From Dryocosmus kuriphilus (lineage: Eukaryota > Arthropoda > Insecta > Hymenoptera > Cynipidae): a stretch of 64,000 nucleotides of DNA. Position 1 is the first letter of the stretch; every line of letters begins with the position of its first letter. Location: the NCBI GenBank assembly GCA_038277395.1, contig CM076196.1, positions 130,755,410 through 130,819,409 of the forward strand, given 5' to 3'. The notes beneath the pieces are model-generated. The model did not search any database. It was given only the letters and a program-made list of their open reading frames with translations, and had not been told where the DNA came from. A program made the position numbers and the translations under genes. Of this stretch, positions 41,516-51,245 are shown piece by piece.

Positions 41516-41935
41516 TATTCCCGTGTAGAAATTTCCCTGGTTGGCCCTACTACAAGACGGTTTCTGGCTGGATCCCGGTCGGGCCAACCTTGCTTGGATT
41601 TCATGGTCGGGAGCCGGCCGGGAACCACCGGGCTACACTTTTTAAACGATCACTCGGCGGGTAGCCGACCGGTTACTGGTCGGGCCGATTCGGGCTAGAT
41701 TGCATGATCGGGAGCTGGTCGGAGACCGGCCGGGTTACATATCTGCTGTCCCAAATGAAAACGCAGTAAGTCGCATTCTCCGTAGAGTCGAGAATCGCTC
41801 GGCACTGCTTAGCAATTTCCGTCTGTACGGCGAATGCGACTTATTATGTTTTTATTTGAGACAGCAGATATCTCACATATCACCAGTCGGGAGTCGGCTG
41901 GTTACTGGCCGGGCCAATACGGGGTACTTTTTTAT
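41516..41935. repeat. GC-rich CGGGCC repeat island with nested palindrome
   Basis: Begins CCCGTGTAGAAATTTCC. Several diverged units carry GGTCGGGCC, GGTCGGGAGC, GGCCGGG and GGTTACTGG(T/C)CGGGCC. The island stands out from its AT-rich surroundings; a remnant CGGCCGGGGACCGTCCGGG is at about 44,392. A palindromic MITE lies within it at 41,741-41,873. Confidence 0.75.
41741..41873. mobile_element. Palindromic MITE in the GC island
   Basis: Starts ATATCTGCTGTCCCAAATGA and ends TTTGAGACAGCAGATAT; GTAAGTCGCATTC pairs with GAATGCGACTTA. The two halves match with a few changes around a loop at about 41,805. About 130 bp, no protein. It interrupts the CGGGCC units, so it is younger than they are. Confidence 0.75.
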
Positions 41936-42349
41936 CAAAGCATCTCTTAATTATAGATCGGATTGTTTTTTTTTTCTTTCTAAATAAATGACACATATAG
42001 GTATTGAGCTCATATATCGATCCATTATTATTATTTATTATTATAAGTAAGACAAATCATTTTCGGGGTAAATGTGGCTCACTCGGTTCTAGCCTCGTTA
42101 TATTGCCGGGTATCAAGGGAGTTCATATAGAAAAAGTGAGAGAGGGAAGCGTATGATGAGGTACAAGGGGAGAGGGGTGGGTATGAATTTTTAGATTAAT
42201 CTAGTATTCCCGTGTTCCTTCTTTAAGCAACACGATCGTTCCGCAACACTGCTCTCCAACCCAAGTCACTGATCAATCTCTCTAGCAATCACCCCAGTCA
42301 AACAGCTTTACAAAGTCACAATGTGCCATAGGTCACACAAAAATACGCA

Positions 42350-43095
42350 AGTTTGGTAATGATCATTTATTAATATCCACCGACACGGCATGAAATATTG
42401 CAGTGAAAATTTCAAAGAAATATTACAATGAAACCTTGTGATAATGTTGCACACAGGTTTCAAAAACGTTTCAAAATTATTTCTATGGAATGTTTCCTGA
42501 AAAAACTCTAAAACATTGCAGCAACATTTCACTAAAATATTATTTGTCATGTTTAAAAATAATTCATAGAAATTTTGCAGAAATATTGCATAAACATTTC
42601 ATTAAAATATTATTTGCCTTGTTAAAAAAATTTTTCAAGAAACATTGTAAAAAAAGTGCACAAACATTGCACGAAATCAATCATGATAGATTTTGGAAAT
42701 GTTACGTGAAACATATCTTGAGACATAGATTGAAGATTTCAGAAATAATGTATGAAAATATTCTATTCCAATGTCTGACAAAAGTTGCAGCAACCATACA
42801 GATAATATTCCTCAAAACAATGTCAAATTATTTCTTGAAATGTTTTTGTGAAATATTTCTGATACTTGTTGTGTAATATTGAAAAAAATATTATTTTTCG
42901 CAAAAAAACTGCAGATAAAATTTCAAATGTACTCTGTACAAACCTCGTAAAAACATTGCACAAAATCTTTCATAAAAGGTTATGAGAATATTGATTGATA
43001 AACTTCTTGAAAACTTAACCAAATATTTGAGAATTAATGGTAGAAATAATACATTTTAATCTCCCACGAAGATTGCAACAACCTATTAGATAAAT
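42350..43095. repeat. Degenerate ATATTGCA / ACATTTCA repeats
   Basis: AAACATTGCA, ATATTGCATAAACATTTCA and ATTAAAATATTATTTG recur with spacing near 65-70 bases (clearest at 42,520-42,640), then decay. Similar words continue at 43,280-43,440 and 44,200-44,345. An old tandem repeat; the frame 42,490-42,876 is built from it. Confidence 0.6.
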
Positions 43096-43280
43096 GGGAC
43101 GAAAGTAGTGCAACTTCATAGACTCTTTGAAGTTCGAGTGTTTATGCAATTATTAGGAAGAAAGCTGCAAGTCTTATAGTTCCTTTATATATTTTTATTT
43201 AAAACATTCGGCTGGTTGCTTCATTCAGCCATTAGTCCAGCCAATGAATATTTGAGTTGGAAGTCCTAAATACAAACATA
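43096..43280 (-). repeat. Inverted repeat pair, right member
   Basis: Partner of 39,938-40,113. Confidence 0.7.
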
Positions 43281-43554
43281 AAATGTTGTCAAAATATTGC
43301 TTAAACTGTTTTTATGGAATATTTCTGATAGTTGTCTGTAATATTGCAAAAAATATTATTTTTCGCAAAAAAACTTTAGAGATAAAATTTCAAATGTACT
43401 TTGCAAAAACATTGCACAAAATCTTTCATAATAGATCGATCCTTATTGTCCCCATCACAGATGTGTTCTGATTGGAATTCCAAGGATCATAGGACCATTC
43501 TAGGAACATAGGATCATAGCGAGTTCAAGCTTAATCTGATTTAATGAAATCTTA

Positions 43555-43850
43555 CAAATTTTCGAAATATTTTCAAAAATTTCAAAAATTATTAAAATTT
43601 TCAAAAAATCCAAAAGTATTCAAATTTTCCAAAAATTTCCAAAATTTTCAACAATTCCTAAGATTTTGAGAATTTTTTGAGAATTTTGGTAATTTTGAAA
43701 TTTTTTGAGAATTTTGATAATTTTTGAATTTTGGAAATTTTAGAAAATATTGGAAATTTTGGTAATTTTGAAAATTTTTGAGAATTTGGGTAATTTTAGA
43801 GAATTTTGAAATTTTTGAGAATTTTGGTAATTTGGAAACTTCTAAAAAAT
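43555..43850. repeat. TTTTGAGAATTTTGGTAA low-complexity tract
   Basis: Short A/T-rich words (AATTTTTGAGAATTTTGGTAATTTT) repeated irregularly. They resemble the AATTCTCAAATTTTGAG part of the 135-bp satellite, but without its other half. Confidence 0.6.
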
Positions 43851-43957
43851 TGTCGAGCTTCCACATATGTGGAAATATATGCATATATTTCTCCGCCGTC
43901 TCTGGCTTTTTCAAGGAAACATCTTGGCTTTGTTTTTGTCAAGAAAGTTGAAGCGGT

Positions 43958-44058
43958 GTAACAGCTCAGTCGGCTAAATCGTGCGGTATATTTATACATA
44001 AGGTTAGGTAATTTTAGGTATGCTAGGTAGGGTTCGAATCCTCAACGGGTGCGATTTT
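43958..44058 (+). ncRNA. tRNA-like sequence, possible SINE head
   Basis: AACAGCTCAGTCGGCTAAAT resembles a tRNA D-arm/A-box, and about 55 bases later AGGGTTCGAATCCTCAACG resembles a T-arm/B-box. The spacing is too long for a normal tRNA and no acceptor stem pairs cleanly. A tRNA gene with an insertion, or the head of a tRNA-derived SINE, are both possible. An AT microsatellite follows at 44,081-44,094. Confidence 0.4.
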
Positions 44059-44094
44059 TCATAGTAATTAAGCGTGCTATTATATATATATATA

Positions 44095-46165
44095 AAAGTA
44101 AATGTTTGTGCAATTGTTTAACTTTAAGCATAATTTAAGTGCAGCCATAATATATAAAACAATTTTTTTTGCACATTTATCTAAATTTTAGGTAATTTCT
44201 ACATTTGACTACAAAATTTTAATAACATTTCGAAATGTTTTGAAAAAGTTAAATGCATGATTGTAAGAATCTTGCTTGTAATATTGTAAAAATATTCATA
44301 TAACATTTCACAAATATTTCATGCAATATTTTGCACGATCTGTGCAGATCCACTGGATTTATTTTGAGGCTGCTAGAAACCCCAGCAAAATACGGCCGGG
44401 GACCGTCCGGGATGCGACTGTCCATTCACGTCATTCTCCAAAACACCTCTTTTAAAAATGTGAATTTTCACAAAAAATGATTCAGAGCCAATGTTTTTGC
44501 TCTGAATTAAAACAACTAAAAAATTTTTCTGAATCAGTGACTTGTCATATCAGTTGAGTTTTAATACGACTACTCTTTGTACATCGATATGTCTCTTGAG
44601 TTATTTGAGGTTAAATCCTCATTCTTTCGATTTTTGCAACAAACGATGTTTTAATATCTTTAGATATTATTAATATTTTAAATCTTCCTGATGATGACCC
44701 GCAATGTGTGTCGAAACGTTGAGGAAATTTGCCAAGGACCTTTTTGACTATTAAATTGGATTTTTTTCATCATATCTTCGTTTGATTTATTCTACATTCT
44801 ACAATAAATTGGCTGAAAGACCGACGAAATTTTACTTACAATTTTTAGATATACACAGCCGACACAAGAATATTAGTATTTATTTCAATACTGTTCAATA
44901 GATTCCATTTTTATATTCAAGAGTAAGTATGCAATAATTTTTTATTAATATTGTTTAAAAAAATAATAAATTTGATTCAATAATAATAATGAAAATACTA
45001 CAAATGATTATCTCTCTTGTGAGGAACAAAAAGCGATGTACACCTAGTGGAGAAATTCCAAACTAACAGCTTTGAATGGTATTGCAGAATAATTCGTAAA
45101 AAGTGAATATACTTTTGGACGTCATTAATTTTTAATAATTTCAAATAATGCATTTTTGCTTAATACTGTTCTCTCATTACAAGCATGTTACTATTTATTA
45201 TAATTTATTCAAATCTGTTAATAATTGAAAACTGTTTACCGTGCTAGTCGCTTGATTTGTATTTTCTTTTACAAAAATATCTCCACAAACTATAAGTGGT
45301 GAAAAAACCTCTTATTTACATATCAAAATAATTCTTCTTAAGTGTTTTGTTTATATAGTCACAATTTTTTATTATTATTCAATAATAATATTAAAAAAGA
45401 TTTACTGACAAAGTCACTTATTTATGTATCACTATTAAGATGCATTAAAATAATCTTTACGAAAAAACTACTTATTAAGACGTAAAATTTCTATATACGA
45501 CTGTTTATTTAAAATATTGTTAATAAAAAGAACAATTGCGAGTTTAGAATTGATTTGAACGCTGGTTGATGAGAAAAACCATACTTAAAAAAAAAACAAT
45601 TTCTTTATTAGAATATTTATAATTATGGTAATTATTAACTAATAGTTATTTTTCATTTGAAAGACTACTCCTACGAGATATTTAGGCATTTTTAATCAAG
45701 ATAAAGTTTTTTGTTACGGTTGAGCACCGTATGAAAATAATTGTTTATATAAATTGTTTATAACAATTGGATTAAATCATAAACTGAATATTTATGTTCC
45801 TGAAGTGTATCTGTAATAATTCCAATAGACAGCGACTTCTCTTAAGTCTTTTATTCGGAGAAAAAAAATAATATTTGTAAAATGTCCAATTTTGACGTTC
45901 TGTTTGTTTAAATAATTCTGCAGGAATGATTCCTGAGCATTTAAAAAAAACATCAAAATCGGTCACGAATTGTAGGCTGTAGTGGATTATGAACAGCCTG
46001 CACCGCACATGCGCAATGAATACGTCCAATTATTATGAATTATTTATTTTTTATTTATTTTTTTATTATTATATTATTTTAATAAAGTTGAGTGAGACTG
46101 GGAGAAATGGGGCTTTTGTTTGATGAAAAATGCAATAAATTATTTTTTTGAAGAGAATTTTAAAA
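44095..46165. other. Intergenic AT-rich sequence
   Basis: No gene. A CCTGATGATGACCCGC...GTCGAAACGTTG segment at 44,687-44,722 is discussed as a finding. The rest is unique-looking. Confidence 0.5.
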
Positions 46166-46189
46166 ACACCTACTTTTAATGAGATTATT

Positions 46190-46385
46190 AAATTTGAATT
46201 CTTTATTAAAAATTACAAAAGGAATTATTTTACTTAAGGCTCTATCGACCTTAAGGAATACATTCTCATAATGACACTCGCGCTTCGCGCTCGACAATTC
46301 AATTTTTTTTAAACACATTGTAGATTGGTACAGTTTTTTTGTGATTTTCCAAATTTTCACAATGCAGGATTTCGATTCTTAAAAG
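46190..46385 (+). repeat. P block
   Basis: AAAAATTACAAAAGGAA, then CTTAAGGCTCTATCGACCTTAAGGAATACATTCTCAT (with a CTTAAGG/CCTTAAG hairpin), CTCGCGCTTCGCGCTCGAC, AAACACATTGTAGATTGG. The same block is at 49,170-49,390 and, noisily, at 866-1,080 and 3,255-3,480. Confidence 0.85.
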
Positions 46386-46970
46386 TAAAATGATGAGTCT
46401 TATAAATAAATTTTGTAACTCTTTCTAAGGTGAACAATTCTGCTTGTTAATATTTTCTCATATCTTGCATAGTTTTGCTGAAAAGTGGTTTTCTTTATAT
46501 TTTATAACATATTTCACGAATAACTCAAAAACTAGGCGACTTTACAAAAAAATTATAGAGAGCAAATTTGTAGACCCTTTTCAGCTGAACAAGTTTGTTT
46601 ATTATCATTTTTTTCATATCTTGCATAGTTTGGCGGGAAATTTGAATTTTCGATTTTTAATCAAGTTTTCTCGATTAAAACAAAAACCGTGCTTTTATCA
46701 AAAAATGGTTAATACAAAATTTGTCGATCTTCTTGAGCTGAACAACTTTGTTTATTATCATTTTTTCCGTATCTGAATATTTTGGCAAGAAACCGTAGTT
46801 ATTTATTTTTAATAACGTTTCCTCGATTAAAACAAAAGCCGTGCATTTTATCAAAAAACGGTTAAAACAAAAATGTGTAGATTCTTTTGAGATGAACAAT
46901 TTTTCTTTCTACCGTCTTTTTTATATCGTGCATATTTTAGCCGGAAAATTGATTTTTTGATTTTGTGAAA
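46386..46970 (+). repeat. R block, ~130-bp units
   Basis: Units with TTGATTAAAACAAAAACCGT..CATTTTATCAAAAAACGG, a TTTGTAGAT(C)TTTTTGAG stretch, GAACAACTTTGTT and CTTGCATAGTTTGGCGGGAA. Four to five units. Recurs at 49,390-50,080, 50,420-51,060 and 59,590-59,860. Confidence 0.85.
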
Positions 46971-49035
46971 ATCTCAAAATTCCCAAATTTTGAGAAAAAA
47001 AAACTTGTGCTAGGTTGTTCTAGAGAAATTCAATATATTTTCCCTTTTGTAAAATTTCGTAAGATCAATAGTACCGGAATGAAAACTCAAAATCTAAAAT
47101 AAAAAATCTCAAAATTCTCAAATTTTGAGAAAACAAACTTGTGCTAGGTTGTTCTAGGGAAATTCAATATCTTTTGCCTCTTGTAAAATTTCGTAAGACC
47201 AATAGAGCCGGAATGAAAACTCAAAATCTAAAATCAAAAATCTCAAAATTCTCAAATTTTTGAGAAAATAAAACTTTTGCTAGGTTGTTCTAGAGAAATG
47301 CAATATCCTTTCCCTCTTATAAAATTTCGTAAGACCAATAGTACCGGAATGAAAACTCAAAATCTAAACTAAAAAATCTCAAAAATCCCAAATTTTGAGA
47401 AAAAAAAACGTGTGCTAGGTTGTTCTAGAGAAATTCAATATATTTTCCCTTTTGTAAAACTTCGTAAGACCAATAGAGCCGGAATGAAAACTCAAAATCT
47501 AAAATAAAAAATCTCAAAATTCCCAAATTTTGAGAAAAAAAAAACGTGTGCTAGGTTGTTCTAGAGAAATTCAATATATTTTCCCTTTTGTAAAACTTCG
47601 TAAGACCAATAGAGCCGGAATGAAAACTCAAAATCTAAAATAAAAAATCTCAAAATTCTCAAATTTTGAGAAAACAAAACTTGTGCTAGATTGTGCTCGG
47701 GAAATGCAATATCTTTTCAATTTTGCAAAATTCCGTAAGACCAATAGTACCGGAATGAAAACTCAAAATCTTAAATCAAACATCTCAAAATTCTCAAATT
47801 TTGAGAAAATAAAACTTTTGCTAGGTTGTTCTAGAGAAATGCAATATCCTTTCCCTCTTATAAAATTTCGTAAGACCAATAGTACCGGAATGAAAACTCA
47901 AAATCTAAAATCAAAAATCTCAAAATTCTCAAATTTTGAGAAAATAAAACTTTTGCTAGGTTGTTCTAGAGAAATGCAATATCCTTTCCCTCTTATAAAA
48001 TTTCGTAAGACCAATAGTACCGGAATGAAAACTCAAAATCTAAACTAAAAAATCTCAAAAATCCCAAATTTTGAGAAAAAAAAAAACGTGTGCTAGGTTG
48101 TTCTAGAGAAATTCAATATATTTTCCCTTTTGTAAAACTTCGTAAGACCAATAGAGCCGGAATGAAAACTCAAAATCTAAAATAAAAAATCTCAAAATTC
48201 CCAAATTTTGAGAAAAAAAAAACGTGTGCTAGGTTGTTCTAGAGAAATTCAATATATTTTCCCTTTTGTAAAACTTCGTAAGACCAATAGAGCCGGAATG
48301 AAAACTCAAAATCTAAAATAAAAAATCTCAAAATTCTCAAATTTTGAGAAAAAAAAAACTTGTGCTAGATTGTGCTCGGGAAATGCAATATCTTTTCAAT
48401 TTTGCAAAATTCCGTAAGACCAATAGTACCGGAATGAGAACTCAAAATCTTAAATCAAACATCTCAAAATTCTCAAATTTTGAGAAAATAAAACTTTTGC
48501 TAGGTTGTTCTAGAGAAATGCAATATCCTTTCCCTCTTATAAAATTTCGTAAGACCAATAGTACCGGAATGAAAACTCAAAATCTAAAATAAAAAATCTC
48601 AAAATTCCCAAATTTTGAGAAAAAAAAAAACGTGTGCTAGGTTGTGCTCGGGAAATGCAATATCTTTTCCCTTTTGCAAAATTCCGTAAGACCAATAGTA
48701 CCGGAATGAAAACTTAAAATCTAAAATCAAAAATCTCAAAATTCTCAAATTTTGAGAAAACAAAACTTTTGCTAGGTTGTTCTAGAGAAATTCAATATCC
48801 TTTCCCTCTTATAAAATTTCGTAAGACCAATAGTACCGGAATGAAAACTCAAAATCTAAAATAAAAAATCTCAAAATTCCCAAATTTTGAGAAAAAAAAA
48901 CTTGTGCTAGTTTGTTCTAGAGAAATTCAATATATTTTCCCTTTTGTAAAATTTCGTAAGATCAATAGTACCGGAATGAAAACTCAAAATCTAAAATAAA
49001 AAATCTCAAAATTCTCAAATTTTGAGAAAAAAAAA
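46971..49035 (+). repeat. 135-bp satellite, array 1, + orientation
   Basis: About 15 units of 134-136 bases. Consensus landmarks: ATGAAAACTCAAAATCTAAA, ATCTCAAAATTCTCAAATTT (partly self-complementary with TTGAGAAAA), CTTGTGCTAGGTTGTTCTAG, AAATGCAATATCTTTTCCCT, AAATTTCGTAAGACCAATAG, TACCGGA. Measured spacings of the ATGAAAAC word: 134, 136, 135, 136. Long frames in it are repeats, not genes. Confidence 0.95.
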
Positions 49036-49039
49036 TCTG

Positions 49040-49389
49040 CCCGCTTCGCGGGCACATTTTTGTCACGCGCTTCGCGCTTAGTATGAGAGCGCCTAGAGCG
49101 CGCGTCTGTTGGCACTCGCGCTTCGCGCACGATAAATTATTCACCTCGCGCTACGCGCTCGGTGTTTATGGATCCTATGAACCTTTACATTAAAAATTCC
49201 AAAAGGAACTACTTTAATTAAGGCTCTATCGCCCTTAAGGAATACATTCTCATCATGACACTCGCGCTTCGCGCTCGATAATTACATTTTTTAAAAACAC
49301 ATTGTAGATGGGTAAAGTTTTTTTGTGATTTTCCAAATTTTCGCAATACAGGATTTCGATTCTTAAAAGTAAAACGATGCGTCTTATAA
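49040..49389 (+). repeat. GC-rich block and P block
   Basis: CCCGCTTCGCGGGCAC, ACGCGCTTCGCGCTTAG, CACTCGCGCTTCGCGCACGA and TCGCGCTACGCGCTCGG, each a small hairpin, then the P block from 49,180. Confidence 0.85.
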
Positions 49390-50330
49390 ATAAATTTTGT
49401 AGCTCTTTCCAAGGTGAACAACTTTATTCCTTATCATTTTTCCGTATCTTGCATAGTTTGGCGGGAAATTTGAAAATTTTTATTTTTAATAACGTTTTAT
49501 CGATTAAAACAAAAACCATGCATTTAAAAAAAAATGGTTTAAAACAAAATTTATAGATATTTTTTAATTGAACAACTTTGTTCTTTACCATTTTTTTGTA
49601 TCTTGTATATTTTGGCGGAAAACCAGACTTTTTTAATTTTAAGTGCTTTCTTGATTAAAACAAAACCCATTCATTTTATCAAAAAATGTTTCAAACAAAA
49701 TTTGTAGATCTTTTTAAATTTAACAACTTTGTTCTCTACTATTTTTCTTTATCTTGAATATTTTGACGGGAAACCAGAGTTTTTAAATTTTAATAGCGTT
49801 TTCTTGATTAAAACAAAAACCGTTCATTTTATCAAAAAACGGTTATAACAAAATTTGTAGATTTTTTTGAGATGAACAATTTTACTTTCTTACATTTTTT
49901 TGTATCTCTGATAGTTTAGCCGAAAAATGGATTTTTTGATTTTGTTAAAACCGTTTTTGATGGATAAAACCATAACCGTTGGTCAAAAACCGCTGGTTAA
50001 CGAACTCGTCCTTTCTTTTTACCCCTTAAAGAAGTGTACCAAAGCGCACTCCAATCCGATTAGTCCTTCGAAAGTTATCCCGACCACAGACAGACGACGA
50101 CGAGGACGACAACGACGACAACAACGACAGCAACGACGACGACAACGACGACGACAACAGACAGACAGACACGGTCGTAAAAAAAACCGTTTTTTCTGAC
50201 TCAGGGTGTCTCAAAACGTGGAGATTTCATGAAATCTGTGCAAGTCAAATTTTACATAAATCTAATACCTTCTCTGATGAGAATGTAAAAATTGCATTTT
50301 TCAGCCAAACTGTGTAAAAAATAAGGAAAT
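49390..50330 (+). repeat. R block with trinucleotide tract
   Basis: Five R units, then ACCACAGACAGACGACGACG... (50,085-50,175) and TTTTTTCTGACTCAGGGTGTC, ending with CTAATACCTTCTCTGATGAG. Reading frames across the trinucleotides give Arg/Gln or Asp runs and are not genes. Confidence 0.85.
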
Positions 50331-51245
50331 TTACGTTCTAGATATAATTTCATTGATTGGTGAGCGCGAGAAACGTGACGAGAATGCGCCTGAGTAGCGG
50401 GCAGATTTTTCAATAACTATCCAATCCGATTAGTCGCTGAAAAGTGGTTTTCTTTATATTTCATAATATATTTCACGAATAACTCAAAAACTACGCGTCT
50501 GATAAAAAAAATGATAGAGAGCAAATTTGTAGATCTTTTTGCGGCGAACAACTTTGTTTATTATTATTTTTCCGTATCTTGCATAGTTTTGCGGGAAATT
50601 TGAAAACCTTGATTTTTAATAACGTTTTATCGATTAAAACAAAAACCGTGCACTTTATCAAAAAATGGTTTCAACAAAATTTGTAGATCTTTTTAAATTT
50701 AACAACTTTGTTCTTTACCATTTTTTTGTATCTTGAATATTTTGGTGGGAAACCAGAGTTCTATAATTTTAATAGCGTTTTCTTGATTAAAACAAAAACC
50801 GTTCATTTTATCAAAAAACGGTAGGACAAAATTTGTAGATTTTTTTGAGATGAACAATTTTACTTGCTTACATTTTTTTTGTATCTCTCATAGTTTAGCC
50901 GGAAAATGGATTTTTTTGATTTTGTGAAAACCGTTTATGATGGATAAAACCACAACCGTTGGTCAAAAACCGCTGGTTAACGAATTCGTCCTTTCTTTTT
51001 ACCCCTTAAAGAAGTGTACCACAGCACACTCCAATCCGATTAGTCCTTCGAAAGTTATCGCGACCACAGACGACGACGACGACAACGACGACAACAACGA
51101 CGACAACGACGACAACAGACAGACAGACACGGTCGTAAAAACCGTTTTTTTTCTGACTCAGGGGGTCTCAAAACGTGGAGATTTCATGAAATCCGCGAAA
51201 GTCAAATTATACATAAATCTAATACCTTCTCTGATGAGAATGTAA
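50331..51245 (+). repeat. Second R block with trinucleotide tract
   Basis: Same order as the previous block; trinucleotides at 51,064-51,130. It ends TGATGAGAATGTAAAAACTT and passes directly into the satellite, so the block and satellite form a higher-order repeat. Confidence 0.85.

Noticed and set aside
43648..43999. Asn/Phe/Lys-rich - strand frames
   Set aside because: Low-complexity translation of the TTTTGAGAATTTTGG tract.
49927..50199. Arg/Gln-rich frame across the trinucleotide tract
   Set aside because: It follows directly from the (ACG)n-like repeat and is not kept between the block copies.
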